Part shown: one piece after another, positions 13,040-28,993 of the stretch
How positions within the stretch are numbered: position 1 is the first letter of the stretch
Layout: the number at the start of each line of letters is the position of its first letter
Assembly (NCBI GenBank): GCA_963854835.1
Contig: OY978525.1
Coordinates: forward strand, 84,185,833 to 84,249,832
Length of the DNA stretch: 64,000 bases
Direction: 5' to 3'
Origin: Megamerina dolium
Lineage: Eukaryota; Arthropoda; Insecta; Diptera; Megamerinidae
Notes under the pieces: model-generated
Database searches by the model: none
What the model was told of the DNA's origin: nothing
Seen by the model: only the letters and a program-made list of their open reading frames with translations
Program-made: the position numbers and the translations under genes

Positions 13040-15548
13040 TGCTCTGCGCTGTTGCGTCATCGTGCCCGAATCTGAGGAGGTACTCCCTGAAACAGTCATG
13101 ACCCGACAAAAACTGCGGTAAAATTCTGTCTCCGTGTTTTCTATCGACCCAGGCTTGCACGTTTCTGACGAGCCTGTGCGTCCACCTTCCTTTTTCTGCG
13201 GCGTCCCATTGTGTTTGCCACTCGTCGAAGCTCATCTGTCACTCCTCTTTACGTTCATCTGCCGTTAGTCGCCTATTCATGCTTTTTGCTCTGTTGTAGA
13301 CTCTGCTCAGCTCTGAAGCCATTATGTCTGGCGGCATAATGCCAGATATAACACCGACCGCCTCGTGCGACACAGTTCTAAAAGCGCAGACAACTCTAAT
13401 GGCGCTTAGCCTAAAATTGCTTTCGCCTTCTTGAGATATGTTTTTTGACGCAGGACTCTTCCCCATATTGGTGCCGCATACATCAATACCGACTGGCTTA
13501 CTTTAGCCAGGAGTGCTCTCCTACTCTGGCTAGGGCCGCCAATATTCGCCATTTTTCTTGGCAGAGCCGCTGTCACTGCAGCGGCCTTACTACATGCTTT
13601 TTTAATATGAGCCTTGAAATTTAGTGTCGCATCAATCATCACACCAAGGTATCTCAGTGACGATTGCTTTGGGACATTGTAGCCGTCAATGTTCAGGGTG
13701 ATTTTTTCCATTTTATTCCTGCTCAAAATAAGGACCGCCTCTGTTTTCTGCCCTGCAAGCTGAAGCTTTGTCATCTTGAGCCACTCCTTAATCTTCGACG
13801 CTGTCTCATTGCAGATGCTCTGAATCTGGTAAAGTTCCTTCGCAACGATCGTCACTGCAATATCGTCCGCATACCCAATTATCTGAGCTTCCTTTGGCAG
13901 CGAGAGGTGTAACTCCCCATCGTACAACACTTTCCATAGCAACGGGCCCAGTACGGAGCCCTGCGGTACTCCGCCCGTTACAACATAGCTTTTGGGATCT
14001 TCGTCGGTATCGTATAATAACAGTCTGTTAGACAGATAGTTGTTTATTATCCGTAAATTTTGCAAATGCGTCTATGGTGGATCGATGTCTCCTAAAGCCG
14101 ACTCACCTTCTATATGACGCTTCAGACCTGTGTAGATCAGCCTCTCCAGTATTTTGGCCATCGTGTCGATCATGCATAGTGGTCGATACGCACTCGGCTC
14201 ACCTGCCGGTTTATTCGGTTTCTGATGTAGATCTAGACGCTGCTTCTTCCACACTCTCGGAAAAACCCCTTCATTCAAGCAACGCATATATAGCTCTGCG
14301 AAAACCTTCGTATTATGTTTAACGGCGATCTTAAGCGCCTTGTTCGGGATACCATCAAGTCCAGGCGCCTTTGTGTTACCGAACCTCCGCCGCCATTATT
14401 ATCTCCGCCTCGTCGATTAGCACTGCATCCTCTACTGCGGGTGTCACTTGGCCTCTACCACCTTTTACCTTCATCATGACTATTTTGTACGCGTCGCCCC
14501 ACGGGTTGTCGTCCACTTTTTCACAAAGTTCTTTGAAGCACGAGGACTTGCTTCTTTTTATCGCCTTCTTAAACTCCTTGCGTTTTTTCTTGAAGCATTC
14601 ACGCAGTCTTGTATGCTCCGCTGTACCTATGCTTCTTTGGAAGAGTCGTCTCGCTCTATGACATTCGCTTCTTAGCGTGTTAATTTCATCGTTCCACCAA
14701 TATGCGGCTATCTAGACATATTCTGTCCTTTCCTGCACATGGCAGCGTCGCAGGCTTTGCTAACATACTTCATCAACATGTCGGCTTGTTCGTCCACGTC
14801 GTTTGAGCTTTCCGGATTCTGATCTAGCATGAATCTGAAGGCTTCCTCATCTAGCGTTTCCACCTTCAACCCTTTGGTCTGTGTTTTTTGCAGCCTCCCT
14901 AGAATCTGTGCATGCTTGCCGAATTCCAAAATGATCACTATGTGTGTAAAAGTGGCACACCTGCCAACTTGCCGTTCGCACCAGTGCACGGCTGACGAAC
15001 GTAATGTCAATTATTGATCCTCGACCGTTCTTCTCGAAGGTATTCTTTCCGCCGGTATTGAGCAACACCGCGTCTAGCATGGAGAACACCTTAAGCAGAG
15101 CATCACCCCGTATATTCGTATAACTGCTGCCCCATTCCTCTGCCCATGCATTGAAGTCGCCTGCTATCACGTTTGGCGTAGTATTTCGAGCGTTTTCCAC
15201 TAGCTCGTCCAGGATCCTTTCGTAGTCGACATGCGTCACACTCGGCGGAATGTAACAGCTGTAGATATTAATTCCACAGATCTTCGCCCGCGTATAGTGT
15301 CTTTTTCCATTGAGTGGCTTGTCTTGGAGGGAGTTGCCCCCACAGGCCCATATGGCAGCTTTGTTTCCATGATCAGAGATCCAGGTTCCGGCGCTTAGGT
15401 TCTTGTACTGCTCGCATACTATCGCAACGTCTATCTTCTCCTCATATATTGTCTGCATCAGTAGCTGCTGCGCAGCTTCACAGTGGTTTAGGTTGATTTG
15501 TACAACTCTCACTTGAGCCTTTTGCACGCTGCTTGATATAGGAGACAC
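13040..15548 (-). pseudogene. ORF2 (endonuclease-reverse transcriptase) of R1-like element
   Basis: The ORF begins near 15,548 with an AP-type endonuclease: VVQINLNHCEAAQQ, AIVCEQY, VIAGDFNAWAEEWGS and SIIDITF ... SDHFGI, all diagnostic. A linker follows with the WWNDEI-like and CFKELCEKVDDNPWG segments, seen only by changing frame between 14,300 and 14,850. The reverse transcriptase has LNEGVFPRVWKKQRL and YRPLCMIDTMAKILE, then a deletion of roughly 100 residues at about 14,070, then GGVPQGSVLGPLLW and IGYADDIAVTI with the catalytic DD intact. The C-terminal part (LSGHDCFREYLLRFG) is cut before its zinc-binding motif. At least five frame changes or stops make it dead. Confidence 0.8.
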
Positions 15549-15555
15549 TTCCTAC

Positions 15556-16436
15556 TGCCGATTTGGTGACCCGTATCCTCCTTCCCGATATTTTTGCATG
15601 CTCCACAGAATGGTTTTTTGTCACATACCTTTGCGAAGTGACCCTTCTCGCCACATTTCATGCAACTTTTGCAACTTTTGCCTCCCTGATGTGTTTGATC
15701 GCTCTCTCGTCGAAGTAGCTTAACTCCTTTACTTGCGATCGAATAGCCTCCACTATATCCTCCTTGGTGGTAATTTCATCGAGGTCGCGGATTACCACCG
15801 ATATCTCGTGTGTTAGCGCTCTGATATGCGCTTGATCACCTAGCACCTTGCTTATCTCCTTCTCATAGACTCCCGTGTTCGTCATCTGCGCCTTTTTTAG
15901 TTCAAGGAGAATCTCTCCTTTCGCCGTCTTCCGCGAAACGTTCTCACCGAGTTCCTGCAGAGCATCGTCTTTTTTAACAGCCCTAAGTACATATGTCACT
16001 GTATGACATGTTTCCAGCACATGCGATGACTATCGCAACCGGTCTCGGGGGCGGCGTATAGGTTGCCTTCTTAGCGGTTTGTGCTTTGCGCTTGACCTGC
16101 GTCCAGCCATTTGCCTTCTCCACTTTTTCTTTATCTTTTGCAGGATTATTTCCTCCATCCTTCCTGCTCGCACTGGCCATCGGCTTGAGCACTTCTTCGT
16201 GGTCGGGTTTATTCTTCTTAGGCGGTGTCTTTCGAGCGAACTGTTTATCTTCGCGGGGTCTCTTCGGCGTTGAGTCTATCGACGTCAGCCTTTGGGGACA
16301 TTTCGTCTGACTTCTTTAATTTTATTGTACTCGTTTTGTGCGCATGTATGAAGTCTCGCGACTGAGCTAAGTAGATCTCTAATTTGGTTGTTAATCGAAC
16401 GTTGCGGCAGAAGCATTGCTTCCGTCAACTTGCTGA
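15556..16436 (-). pseudogene. ORF1 (zinc-knuckle nucleic-acid-binding protein) of R1-like element
   Basis: Three frame-shifted pieces cover a gag-like ORF1. The N-terminal piece (SKLTEAMLLPQRSINNQIRD, near 16,430-16,320) looks helical. The middle piece is lysine- and proline-rich (KRPREDKQFARKTPPKKNKP ... WTQVKRK). The C-terminal piece contains the SYSDI ... LRAVKKDD region, conserved in R1-type ORF1 proteins, and then CCHC knuckles (CMKCGEKGHFAKVC, near 15,655-15,610). Frameshifts lie near 16,290, at about 15,983 and near 15,660. The protein would package element RNA. Confidence 0.7.
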
Positions 16437-17710
16437 TTATAATATTGGTATTGAATGCACTTGCAAGGCAACCTTTGATAAATGTTCATAATTTTTCCCA
16501 TGTATTTTCCACCAATTTATCACATCGAAATCTTCACTTATTTTCACTATTTTCTTGCTATATCTTTCTACCTCTTTTGGAGGAGTGGCTGACATAGTGG
16601 TCATAGTGGCTGATTTTTCCAATAAGTCAGAAAAGAAAAACTGTATGTCCCTATTAATAAGTATTTGATTTTGCGATTTTGAAGATGAAAGACTGATTCT
16701 GTAGGTTTAGGTGGGGTGATTGGAGTAGAAGTAGAAGGTAAAAGAGAAATGGTTGCGGAATTATTAAAGTTATTGATTTGAATAACACAAAATATCTAAA
16801 TTTCTGTTAAACTTATGGGCTTGCTTTTTTACTGCCGGTGGATACAAAAAATAAACTGTTTTATGCCACAAACTTAGGTTGCTTATCCACATAATATCAA
16901 TTTTATCCAAAATAGTTTTTTTCAATAATACAGATATACAGATTAATAGAAGGTATAACAAAGTACAAAGAGGGGCTACTACAAAGTTGCATTTGTTAAA
17001 AAACGATTTCAAAGTTTTCGCAGAGTTCAAGTAACGCTTTAAGTGTTGAATTATTTATAAGTAAAAAACGTTGACTTTCTCCATTTTCTGACCATAATCA
17101 GTTGTCGACAGTCTGTGCTGCAAACTAGCTTTTTTAAAATATTGTACGATCTTTTTGCATGTCATTAAAATTTCAGTTGTTTTTTCGAAAATTATGTCTA
17201 AAATATTTGCCAATAAATAACTGCTGTAATTTAAGCAAATGTTGGGCTGAGCTTTAACAATATATGCCCCCTGTCCGTTATAAACTTTAAAGTTTCAAAA
17301 TTGGACACACCAAACTCGATCAAATTTTAAAATTTTTCACATATATTACTGGCAGTTGACCTTTCATTGATTTGATTCCTAAAATCATATCATGTGCTCT
17401 TTTTGGTAGTGCAAAGTGACAACAACGACCCATTCTGTTGTACATGCATCAATGGAAGTTTTTTTTGTCTTCTGTTGCCACTGTTTTAATTTGATTCCGC
17501 GTCCTTATAAGCATGGCAACATTTAAGCCGGTTCAAATTAGACTTTTGATTTGCAGAATATTTTAAGAGTTCACAACACTCGCTGCAGTATACTAGTCCC
17601 GTTAAAGTGGTGCCGCCCTCTTTCTGTATTACCGCCAATGTATTCCATATAGTTTCTGCCCTTGCGTACCAAGGAGAATTTGCAATATTACACAAATGTA
17701 ATATGCGCAA
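16437..17710 (-). pseudogene. hAT transposase remnants (BED finger to dimerisation domain)
   Basis: Three separated minus-strand pieces in the right order belong to a hAT-family transposase. At 17,710-17,490 a BED-type zinc finger region reads GLVYCSECCELLKYSANQKSNLNR, with cysteines and a later His/Cys. At about 16,900-16,780 the segment LWHKTVYFLYPPAVKK matches the middle of hAT cores. At 16,622-16,440 FDVINWWKIHGKNYEHLSKVALQ matches the C-terminal dimerisation domain, which stops just before the usual SERVFS-like motif. Stretches between the pieces are too degraded to read. No terminal repeats were found. The R1-like remnant directly abuts its C-terminal end. Confidence 0.65.
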
Positions 17711-17936
17711 AAGAACCTATGCATTTTATTTATACATATTCATACAAGTTTGATTGTTATCAGCGTATTGTTTGTTTCTTGCAAAGTGTGCATGCATTGA
17801 AATTATTTACTTAGTCCTATATTTTCAATCAAATCAAATGATCGCAAAAATAAGTAGTATCGAAATGAGTGTCGGACATTTACAGTCGAACATTTCATAC
17901 ATATCTGAAATGATTGGGTCGAACCCGGTATATAAT
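17711..17936. other. Unassigned AT-rich spacer
   Basis: No coding, repeat or RNA signal that I can support. It lies between the hAT remnant and the TTAA-flanked MITE. Confidence 0.5.
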
Positions 17937-18625
17937 TTAAGGGGGTCCACCTGTGTAAAATTTTCGAAAAATCGATTTATTTTTTTTATATTTTTCGCAT
18001 CTTTAAAGAGAGGTTCTAAAGGATGAGGAAGGGGAAGTTTATGGTCCTGGTATTGCAGATTAAATGTGAGTCTATAATACAAAGTTTTGTTGTGTTTCCA
18101 AACTTTGAAAGCGTTTTTCTCGAAACCATATTTTTGAATTTTGTGGGCAGGATTAAAAAAAATCGACTTAACCGATTGACTTGAAATTTTGACACACTCA
18201 TTAATACAGATAACTGAAGGTACCCACGTAGCGTTTTTTCGAATATCGAAAAAAAGCATGAAAACGAATAATTTTTATAAAAACAACTGCCATTTCTTCA
18301 ATTTTTAAAATTTCGTCAAAATCCTACGTCAGTACCTCAACGATATAAACAGAAATAAGATTTTTTTTACTTTTTGCGTTTTAGATAACTGGTTCGAGCG
18401 GAATCTTGCCCACAATTTCGGTATTTCATTTTGAAGGGTTCACTTTGAACGCCCTTAATGAGTACAAGCCTTCGGATTACACTATTGGAAAAATTTACTA
18501 TTGAAATATAAGCACAAACCTTCAAAATAACGTAAAACTTATTCTTATTTTCGAATTAGTTCTCCTAACGAAAATTCCCGAAAAAGCGTTCGAAATGCCG
18601 CGCTCACACAGGTGGACCCCCTTAA
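17937..18625. mobile_element. TTAA-flanked MITE (piggyBac-type target)
   Basis: The unit 17941-18621 (681 bp) starts GGGGGTCCACCTGTGT and ends with its exact inverse ACACAGGTGGACCCCC. TTAA lies immediately outside both ends (17937-17940 and 18622-18625). TTAA duplication is the hallmark of piggyBac-superfamily transposition. The interior is AT-rich and encodes no transposase, so this would be a non-autonomous element. The 16-bp perfect terminal repeat indicates moderate age. Confidence 0.85.
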
Positions 18626-20794
18626 TGCACAACGCTTCGTTTGAGTTGCGTGATCAATTATACCCAAACATTTTTAAGCATGCACAAATGTCCAAAAAGT
18701 GATTTCGCAGTTCGATTTTTTGATCATTCGTTGAAATTCAATGTAAAGGATTGAAAGTAATGAAGTAATTTCATTCCCTTTTCTGCTTTTGCTTTGTCGT
18801 CACATTAAGAAATAGACAGCCAAACATGCCAATTATTTTTGCGTGATTGGTCATATATGCGAACAAATATATGTATGTATTTTAGACAACAACAATTGTC
18901 TATTCCTTTGTGTGACGACAGAGCAAAATCAGAGAAAGCAATCCTGCAAAAAAAGCCACTTGTCCGGGATGTGTCCGAGATCAGTCGCAAAGGAATATGC
19001 GACTAATCGCACTTTATAATTCCCATGAACATTTTCATTTAAATTATATAGGAATATACCCGTTTTTGCACAGATCAGGAATAATTTGTTTTTATTAATT
19101 GCATTATAATTCTGTTGTAAAAAAAAAGTTTTTTTTTAATTCGCCGTGATTCGAACCTTGGTACAGATCAAACAATTTATTTTCATTCATTGTATTATTA
19201 TCGCTTCATGTCTTTCACTATCGTGTGATCTATCATCGTCGCTCTACCATCTACGCTAATATGTAACATATTGCTGGCTTAAAAGCTAATCACTTCAAAG
19301 TGTAGAAAACCTCAAAAAAAAAAAAAACAAAGCTTTTTAAAAAAATACTTTTCTTTAACTTAAATTGTACTAAAAAGTAAAATTAAAACACTCTATAAAA
19401 TTGTTCTCAAAAATAGAAAATAAAAACTTGAATGTCAAACATAATCGGAAAATTAATTTGAAAATCCGTTCGATTGCTCTCACTTCATATAAATATCCAT
19501 TGCCTTGCAAATCTTAAAGAAAATCATGGGGGGCCAGTGTATGGTAATTACACTTTGTTTGAAAAGGCCCATATGCGTTTTGTTAACATTTGCGGGACAG
19601 TGGATATTTATATAAAGTGAAAGAATTCAATCATTGTTCATGGCATTGCTCTCTTCAAAATATCTGTATACTGCAACTCTGTTAAGGGACCCTGATTACA
19701 ATCAGCGAAAAGCTCAAAATCCAAAGTAGGACTTCTCTAATATTTACAAGTTTTCTGACTTAATTTAGATTAAATTATAAATATCTTTAATTCTTCTTGG
19801 AGTAGAGATTCCAGGAAATAATTGTTTGGACAGAAGAATGAAATTTTGAAAAACAATCGATCATAAGCTCTATCGGATCTATAGGATCTTAATTTTGTCA
19901 ATACCTACGGACCATATATGAAAATTAAATAGAGAAAACATGCTAAATTAAAAATATTTTTTTTATTTTGTGGGTCTGGGAGATGTAGTGCAATGAAAGG
20001 GTTAACGCACACACACAGATGTGATACCTGTATCTATAATTGCACAAAGAAATAGCGTTTGCAATTGCTTTATAACAAGTGCTAAATTTAATAATAGACC
20101 AACACATGTACATGTCGGAAATTTTATTCGATTCAATTATTATCAAGAATATTATTTTTTTTCCTAGTTTGAAGACACCCAACAAACCATAATCTTATGA
20201 TAAAAAAACAAAAATATTTAGATGATTTTCATATGATCCCATAAAGTCATATGTCATAACTTCAAGTAATACGAGTAATTGTAAGTCAATCATAATTGTA
20301 TATGATATTTCAATACATTGTTTGTGCAAAAACTATAATTGTATCAAGTAAATGCTTATATACATATTAATTTTTTATGCGTACATCTTCATTTACAAGC
20401 GACGAAGAAGTAAAGCGAAACAACTGACGAGTTACAACATCAAAAAATATAGGTTACAAAGTAGTATTGTGTAAATAGAGACCAACAACAAAAATTATTA
20501 CACTATTGTATACGTATAAACTTATGATAATATGACGTGTTATGACACATTATGAACACCTTCATTTTATAGAAACGAAATAATTGAACAAATCTCTTAA
20601 TCAACGTATTATAATGATACTATATTGTTTGCTGGGTGTATAATGTGTTAACATATGCCATATCCGTGTATAGTTTCAGTTAAGCTTTTTGCAGGAAAAG
20701 CTCAACAATTATTCTATACAAGTCCTTTTGTGAGTGTTGAGACATTTTGAGTGCTACACTGCTTTAAGAATTCTAAGAAAAAGTATTAGTCAAT
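18626..20794. other. Intergenic AT-rich region upstream of the REEP gene
   Basis: No protein-coding signal. It contains a tRNA-like remnant (19,145-19,265) and an AT-rich stretch at about 20,170-20,330 that shares words (CATATGTGATAACTTGAAGT-like, AATTTCAATAC) with 56,480-56,590, so both are parts of one dispersed repeat. The 100 bp before the REEP start codon (TTTCAGTTAAGC at about 20,673) may hold its transcription start, but I cannot fix it. Confidence 0.5.
19145..19265 (-). repeat. tRNA-related SINE remnant
   Basis: On the minus strand TAGCGTAGATGGTAGAGCG resembles a tRNA A box, and about 85 nt later GGTTCGAATCACGG is a near-perfect B box, followed by an A-rich tail. The box spacing is about twice that of a tRNA gene, so I read it as a SINE or an expanded tRNA pseudogene. 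Confidence 0.45.
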
Positions 20795-24517
<3,723 letters not shown>

Positions 24518-25197
24518 TATACTTTGCGAAAATGGTCATCAAACATCAAGAACAACAGCAGATATTATCGAAATCCATTTTATCAACACATTTTATTACT
24601 TATATTAATATGCATGTAAAAACTTATAATCCAAATTGAAACAAAAAAAAATGCTATGGTGACTTATTGGAATTGTCGAAAGTACTCCTATTCTTCTATT
24701 TGTGATTTATTTAATAGTATTATTAGTTCATTACCTTTAATTATATATTTGGACACAGTAAGGCACTAACCCACATAAAGACAGCCGTTTTGATTGCCAC
24801 TTTAACTTCTAATCATAAAAAGTGGTCACCACCAACCATTGGAAATTGTAACCAGAAAAATTATATATACCAACATTAAATCGTTATATAAAACCATATT
24901 GATTTATAACAAAATGCAAAGAAAAGTACGCGAAATTAAAATGACCTTTTAAAAATTAAAAACTCAACAGAACTGTAATTTAAAAATCAACTATACAAAT
25001 TTAAGTAATATTTATTACGAAAAAACCATAACTTGCCGAAGCATATTTCAATCGTTTAATATGTTTTCGCTTTACAAAAGTAAAACGAGTAACAATCATT
25101 CTTTAAGAGAAAAATTATAAAATCTATTCAAATATATATTGTATAAGACAATTAATAAAAATTGAGTATGATCTAAATGGAAAAAACTGTTTTTCAC
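24518..25197. other. 3' flank of the REEP gene
   Basis: AT-rich sequence after the REEP stop, probably its 3' UTR followed by spacer. No clear canonical polyadenylation signal stands out, and no coding or repeat feature is supported. Confidence 0.45.
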
Positions 25198-25786
25198 ATA
25201 GAGCCTATTTTTGTGTATATAAAAAACCAAAAATTGTTTGTCGCTAATGCCCATATAAGGTGTCAAAGTCAAACTTAAAATTTGCGATCGAAATTACTCA
25301 ATACATTCGCAATTTTTCTTACAATATGGGTATCAAAAAAAGGTATTTTTAATACCTTTCCAATGATTTCAAATATTTTGAAGTTATGATCAAAATAAAC
25401 AATTTTTTAATTATTTTTCAAAAACCAATTTTTTTCGAAAATAATCACTATTGACCTATAAAAAATTTACAACCATATTTAAGGCCATAGAATTTCCTTT
25501 TCAATGGTGGATTAACATATTTTTATTAATTTTTATGTATTTTCAATATTTTTTATCTTCATACTTTGTCTACTGCAATTAAGTGTATTCGGAAAAAGTA
25601 GTGAAACAAAGGAGAATTATAGTAATACTTCTAATTAGATAAAGATAACATTGTTTATGTAAAATGTTGGCCGAGAATAAAAAATATGTCGTTGGTTACA
25701 CTTTTCAAAGCCCCGTTATTTCAAAATATAACAATTATTGGGAATTGCTCTGATTGATTTGGTATTTGTTGATTGAGTTGTTAAAA

Positions 25787-26220
25787 TGAGTGATTTTAAT
25801 TTATCATAGAATGGCACTTCCTTCGACAAGTGAAAGTTGCATATTAAAAAATTACTTGCATTCTCATATTTATGGGTTGCAGAATACTACGCAAGAATTT
25901 ATAATGAACGAATTGGACGTTTCGCGTCATACGGCCATAAATTGGTCAAGCTTTTGTCGGCAAGTGGTGTATGACGGCATGGGACCTACAGCCCAAAAAG
26001 TTAGCGGAGTAGGAAAAACTAGAAATCGACGAAAGTTAGTTCGGGAGGCGAAAGTATCATCGGGGTCATACAGTTGAGGGGCAGTGGGTGTTCGGAGGTG
26101 TAAAGATAGGTAGCAACCTGCTTTTTTGTCTCTCTGGAGAGGAGAGATAAGGAAACCCTGATCTCTATAATCAAGGACTGGATTTATCCCGTCAAACCTA
26201 TTGTGTCTGATCTTTGGATG
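25787..26220 (+). pseudogene. Merlin transposase, 5' half
   Basis: The frame contains ELDVSRHTAINWSSFCRQVV and KVSGVGKT, then after a frameshift near 26,022 continues as EIDES (a catalytic aspartate), a TAG where lysine is expected, then FGRRKYHRGHTVEGQWVFGGV, the signature of Merlin/IS1595 transposases (ISXO2-like domain). A second frameshift near 26,145 precedes LISIIKDWI and IVSDLWM, the second catalytic region (SDxW). The gene is cut at 26,220/26,221 by BEL1 and resumes at about 48,991. Confidence 0.82.
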
Positions 26221-26225
26221 GTAAG

Positions 26226-26701
26226 TGCTAAAGCATTATGCAATTAAACTTATATGTATGTATGTACCTTTTTTGCGTGCATATTCATTTGATTATTGTA
26301 TATTTAATTGTAACCTTGAAACATATGACCGGTAGTAAACTCCACATACATTTCATAAACATAAAATGCAGCGTCATCGTTATATGACCGCCGATGAAAT
26401 AAAACAACAGCGTGTATAGTGGACTATATGCATTGCCTAAATATGCTGTCAAGGCAAATTATGTAAAATGTTTCATTAGTGCATATTTTGCATTTAAGTG
26501 TATTTTTTTATATATTTAATTGTAATTTAATTTATATGCTAATTTCCAATAAATAGAGAAATCGACTACAGGTCTATGTCAATTGTAGTACAACAAATGC
26601 ATTTCACTAAGTTGTTCATTCTATTCTTGACATAAGTAATCCAGGTTCAAGTCTAGAACACTCCGAGCGAAACGCTTGTGTTTGCATCGCTAGACGTAAC
26701 A
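26226..26701 (+). repeat. BEL1 5' LTR
   Basis: Starts TG and ends ACA just before the primer site. The stretch ATTCATTTGATTATTGTATA through TTTATATGCTAA (26,281-26,542) is nearly identical to the 3' LTR, with small indels. The last 160 bp (26,543-26,701) have no counterpart there. Confidence 0.8.
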
Positions 26702-26704
26702 TTT

Positions 26705-26720
26705 TGGTGACCCCGATGAG
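26705..26720 (+). other. BEL1 primer binding site
   Basis: TGGTGACCCCGATGAG directly downstream of the 5' LTR has the TGG start and position of a tRNA primer site. I did not assign the tRNA. Confidence 0.55.
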
Positions 26721-26904
26721 ATCCTGAATCGCATGGAATCTGTAGCTGCCTGAAGTTATTCTGAAGGACGCAAAGCATCATCCAAAGGACACATCCAGAA
26801 TTTTAGACACGTTTATTGTCTTGAAGATCACATAAGGCTCGTATGATCCGTGAACAACCAGCAATCTTGGTATCGGCACAAGGCTAGCGCCAACAACAAC
26901 AACG

Positions 26905-27463
26905 TTGCAACATTCGAACAATAAGAAATCTCAACAATTTGGTTTTGACTGTGTTATCAATACTTCACCCAAGGTTTACTACGACAAAATATCTGAACTT
27001 ACATTAAAGTACCGAGAAATGTTTGAATCAGCCATGTTGGAAACTTCAAAAAGGCCAGCAGTCGAAAAGCCCACTTTGTCAAACAGGACAATTATTTCAC
27101 ATAACAGCGACACAACAGCACATCTCTCAACAATTCCTTCGGTTAGAAGACAAATTGTGATGATGAAGTCGCTGAAACAATTACTCATTCAAGATCCGAC
27201 TGCTGCGAATATGAAGCTAAAAGAAACACTTTGTGGGTAGATTCAAGATCTGCATTTCACAATATGGGAATCGGTTCAAGATCCTTTGAAGGAAGGATAC
27301 GACATGGACTCATACAAGAATCTTGAAGAAATGGTAATCAATAACTTAACTTTGACGTCCAATAATGTACCACAAAACTTCCGGATTTGCACCGATTTGC
27401 ATAGTAATCTACCAATGCCTGAAATTGCTCTTCCAAAATTTACTGGAGATTATCTAAAGTGGC
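26905..27463 (+). pseudogene. BEL1 gag, N-terminal part
   Basis: The frame reads into a BEL-type Gag. An N-terminal helical region (YYDKISELTLKYREMFESAM) is followed after a TAG at 27,238 by more of the same frame, including LPMPEIALPKFTGDYLKWH, the conserved start of the BEL Gag core (DUF1759-like). It is interrupted at 27,463 by the RTE insertion and continues at 38,404. Confidence 0.75.
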
Positions 27464-27671
27464 ACATTTCACGCCAGTGAACGAAGGGCTGGCAACAATC
27501 CGCATCAGAGCAAAATTCTTTAACATCAGCCGTATATGTGCCCACGCTCCGACGGATGTGACCAAGGAGAGCTTCTTTCAGCACCTCGAAGAAGCTTACG
27601 ACCGCTGCCTCCGCCACGATATCAAAATCGTGCTTGGCGACTTTAATGCCAAAGTGGGCAAGGAAAGTACC
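27464..27671 (+). pseudogene. RTE-like endonuclease, N-terminal fragment
   Basis: Encodes HFTPVNEGLATIRIRAKFFN, then SRICAHAPTDVTKESFFQHL and HDIKIVLGDFNAKVGKES, the AP-endonuclease core of RTE-like elements of the kind annotated as craniofacial-development-protein-2-like. The frame is open to the BEL2 insertion and continues at 35,964 with FGPTVGKFSLHQN after removal of BEL2 and one GTACC copy. Confidence 0.85.
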
Positions 27672-27906
27672 TGTTTGGCCATATACCTATATATAAGTTA
27701 TCAGTGAAGTTCTATTATTATAAGTATCTTATTATATTATATTATTGTGAATTATATTATATTATTATTGCTATAGAGTAACTATGAATTCATCTCTATT
27801 TAGTACATAATCATTTATACAACTGTGTAAACCGTTGATTTGTATACTCTTGTTAAATAGAAATATTATATTAAATTCAATTGTTATAAAACCAAAGCTG
27901 GTGTTA

Positions 27907-28448
27907 TGCTGCAACTAACCACCGACGTAGCGTACATACGTACCGTTAGTATGTAAGAGAAAAATTTGTCAAAAGTTATGCCCGTAGCAGCGACGGAGAA
28001 ATCGACTTTTCTTTCTTATATACATACATAACAATGTTGCCATGTAACACTGTGCGTGCATGCTTTTAATCACACTTACCATTTTCATGATCAAATTTCA
28101 TAATATATATGTTATAAACTAAAAAAAAAATTAATATACGTGAAGTATATTTTAATAAATAACTAAACACAATAATAGTTTTGATTAATTAAAAAAAAAA
28201 AACTAAACTTATTTAGTTAAGTTTTTATTCATTTATAAAAGTCTAAGCTGGTAACCCTGTAAACATATAGAGCGATCAGCTGACACGTTTTTACGTAAAA
28301 AATCAAATTGCTGTTGATTCTCTCCGCTACGAGCAACGTCTACGTCACCGTCATACGTTGGTGAGTTTTCGTTAACACGGCATTCCCATAAGATAGGTCG
28401 TGTCAGCTGACACGTTCTACGTTTTTACGTCGGTGGCTAGTTGCAGCA
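27907..28448. mobile_element. MITE copy 1 in BEL2 5' LTR
   Basis: 542 bp with inverted termini TGCTGCAACTAACCACCGAC / GTCGGTGGCTAGTTGCAGCA, flanked by TTA (27,904-27,906 and 28,449-28,451). Three-base TWA duplications are typical of PIF/Harbinger. There is no coding capacity. Confidence 0.85.
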
Positions 28449-28451
28449 TTA

Positions 28452-28993
28452 TGCTGCAACTAGCCACCGACGTAGCGTACGTACGTACCGTTCGTACGTA
28501 AGAGCAAAAATTTGTCAAAAGTTATGCCCGTAGCAGCGACGGAGAAATCGACTGTTCTTTCTTATATACATACATAACAATGTTGCCATGTAACACTGTG
28601 CGTGCATGCTTTTAATCACACTTACCATTTTCATGATGAAATTTCATAATATATATGTTATAAACTAAAAAAAAAATTAATATACGTGAAGTATATTTTA
28701 ATAAATTACTAAACACGATGATAGTTTTGATTAATTAAAAAAAAAAACTAATCTTATTTAGTTAAGTTTTTATTCATTTATAAAAGTCTAAGCTGGTAAC
28801 CCTGTACACATATAGAGCGATCAGCTGACACGTTTTTACGTAAAAAATCAAATTGCTGTTGATTCTCTCCGCTACGAGCAACGTCTACGTCACCGTCCTA
28901 CGTTGGTGAGTTTTCGTTAACACGGCATTCCCATAAGATAGGTCGTGTCAGCTGACACGTTCTACGTTTTTACGTCGGTGGCTAGTTGCAGCA
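28452..28993. mobile_element. MITE copy 2 in BEL2 5' LTR
   Basis: Second 542-bp copy in the same orientation, separated from copy 1 by a single TTA and followed by TTA (28,994-28,996). The copies differ at only a handful of positions, such as ACTTTTCTTTC versus ACTGTTCTTTC and AATAACTAAAC versus AATTACTAAAC. Confidence 0.85.

Larger units (their letters stand above)
13008..16440 (-). mobile_element. R1-like non-LTR retrotransposon, decayed
   Basis: A minus-strand element with ORF1 (zinc knuckles, about 15,556-16,436) and ORF2 (AP endonuclease plus reverse transcriptase, about 13,040-15,548). The C-terminal end of ORF2 stops at the microsatellite near 13,000-13,040, so the 3' UTR and tail are missing. 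The reverse transcriptase has an internal deletion near 14,070. It is related to, but distinct from, the element at 39.7-44.9 kb. The closest match by motif memory is the R1 clade. Confidence 0.8.

Noticed and set aside
12888..13235. A minus-strand frame ending in Thr-His repeats
   Set aside because: The repeat part is the (GT)n tract read in translation; only the upstream part is real and belongs to the R1-like ORF2.
27907..28993. Satellite DNA array
   Set aside because: Only two units exist, each with inverted ends and TTA flanks, which indicates transposition rather than a satellite.
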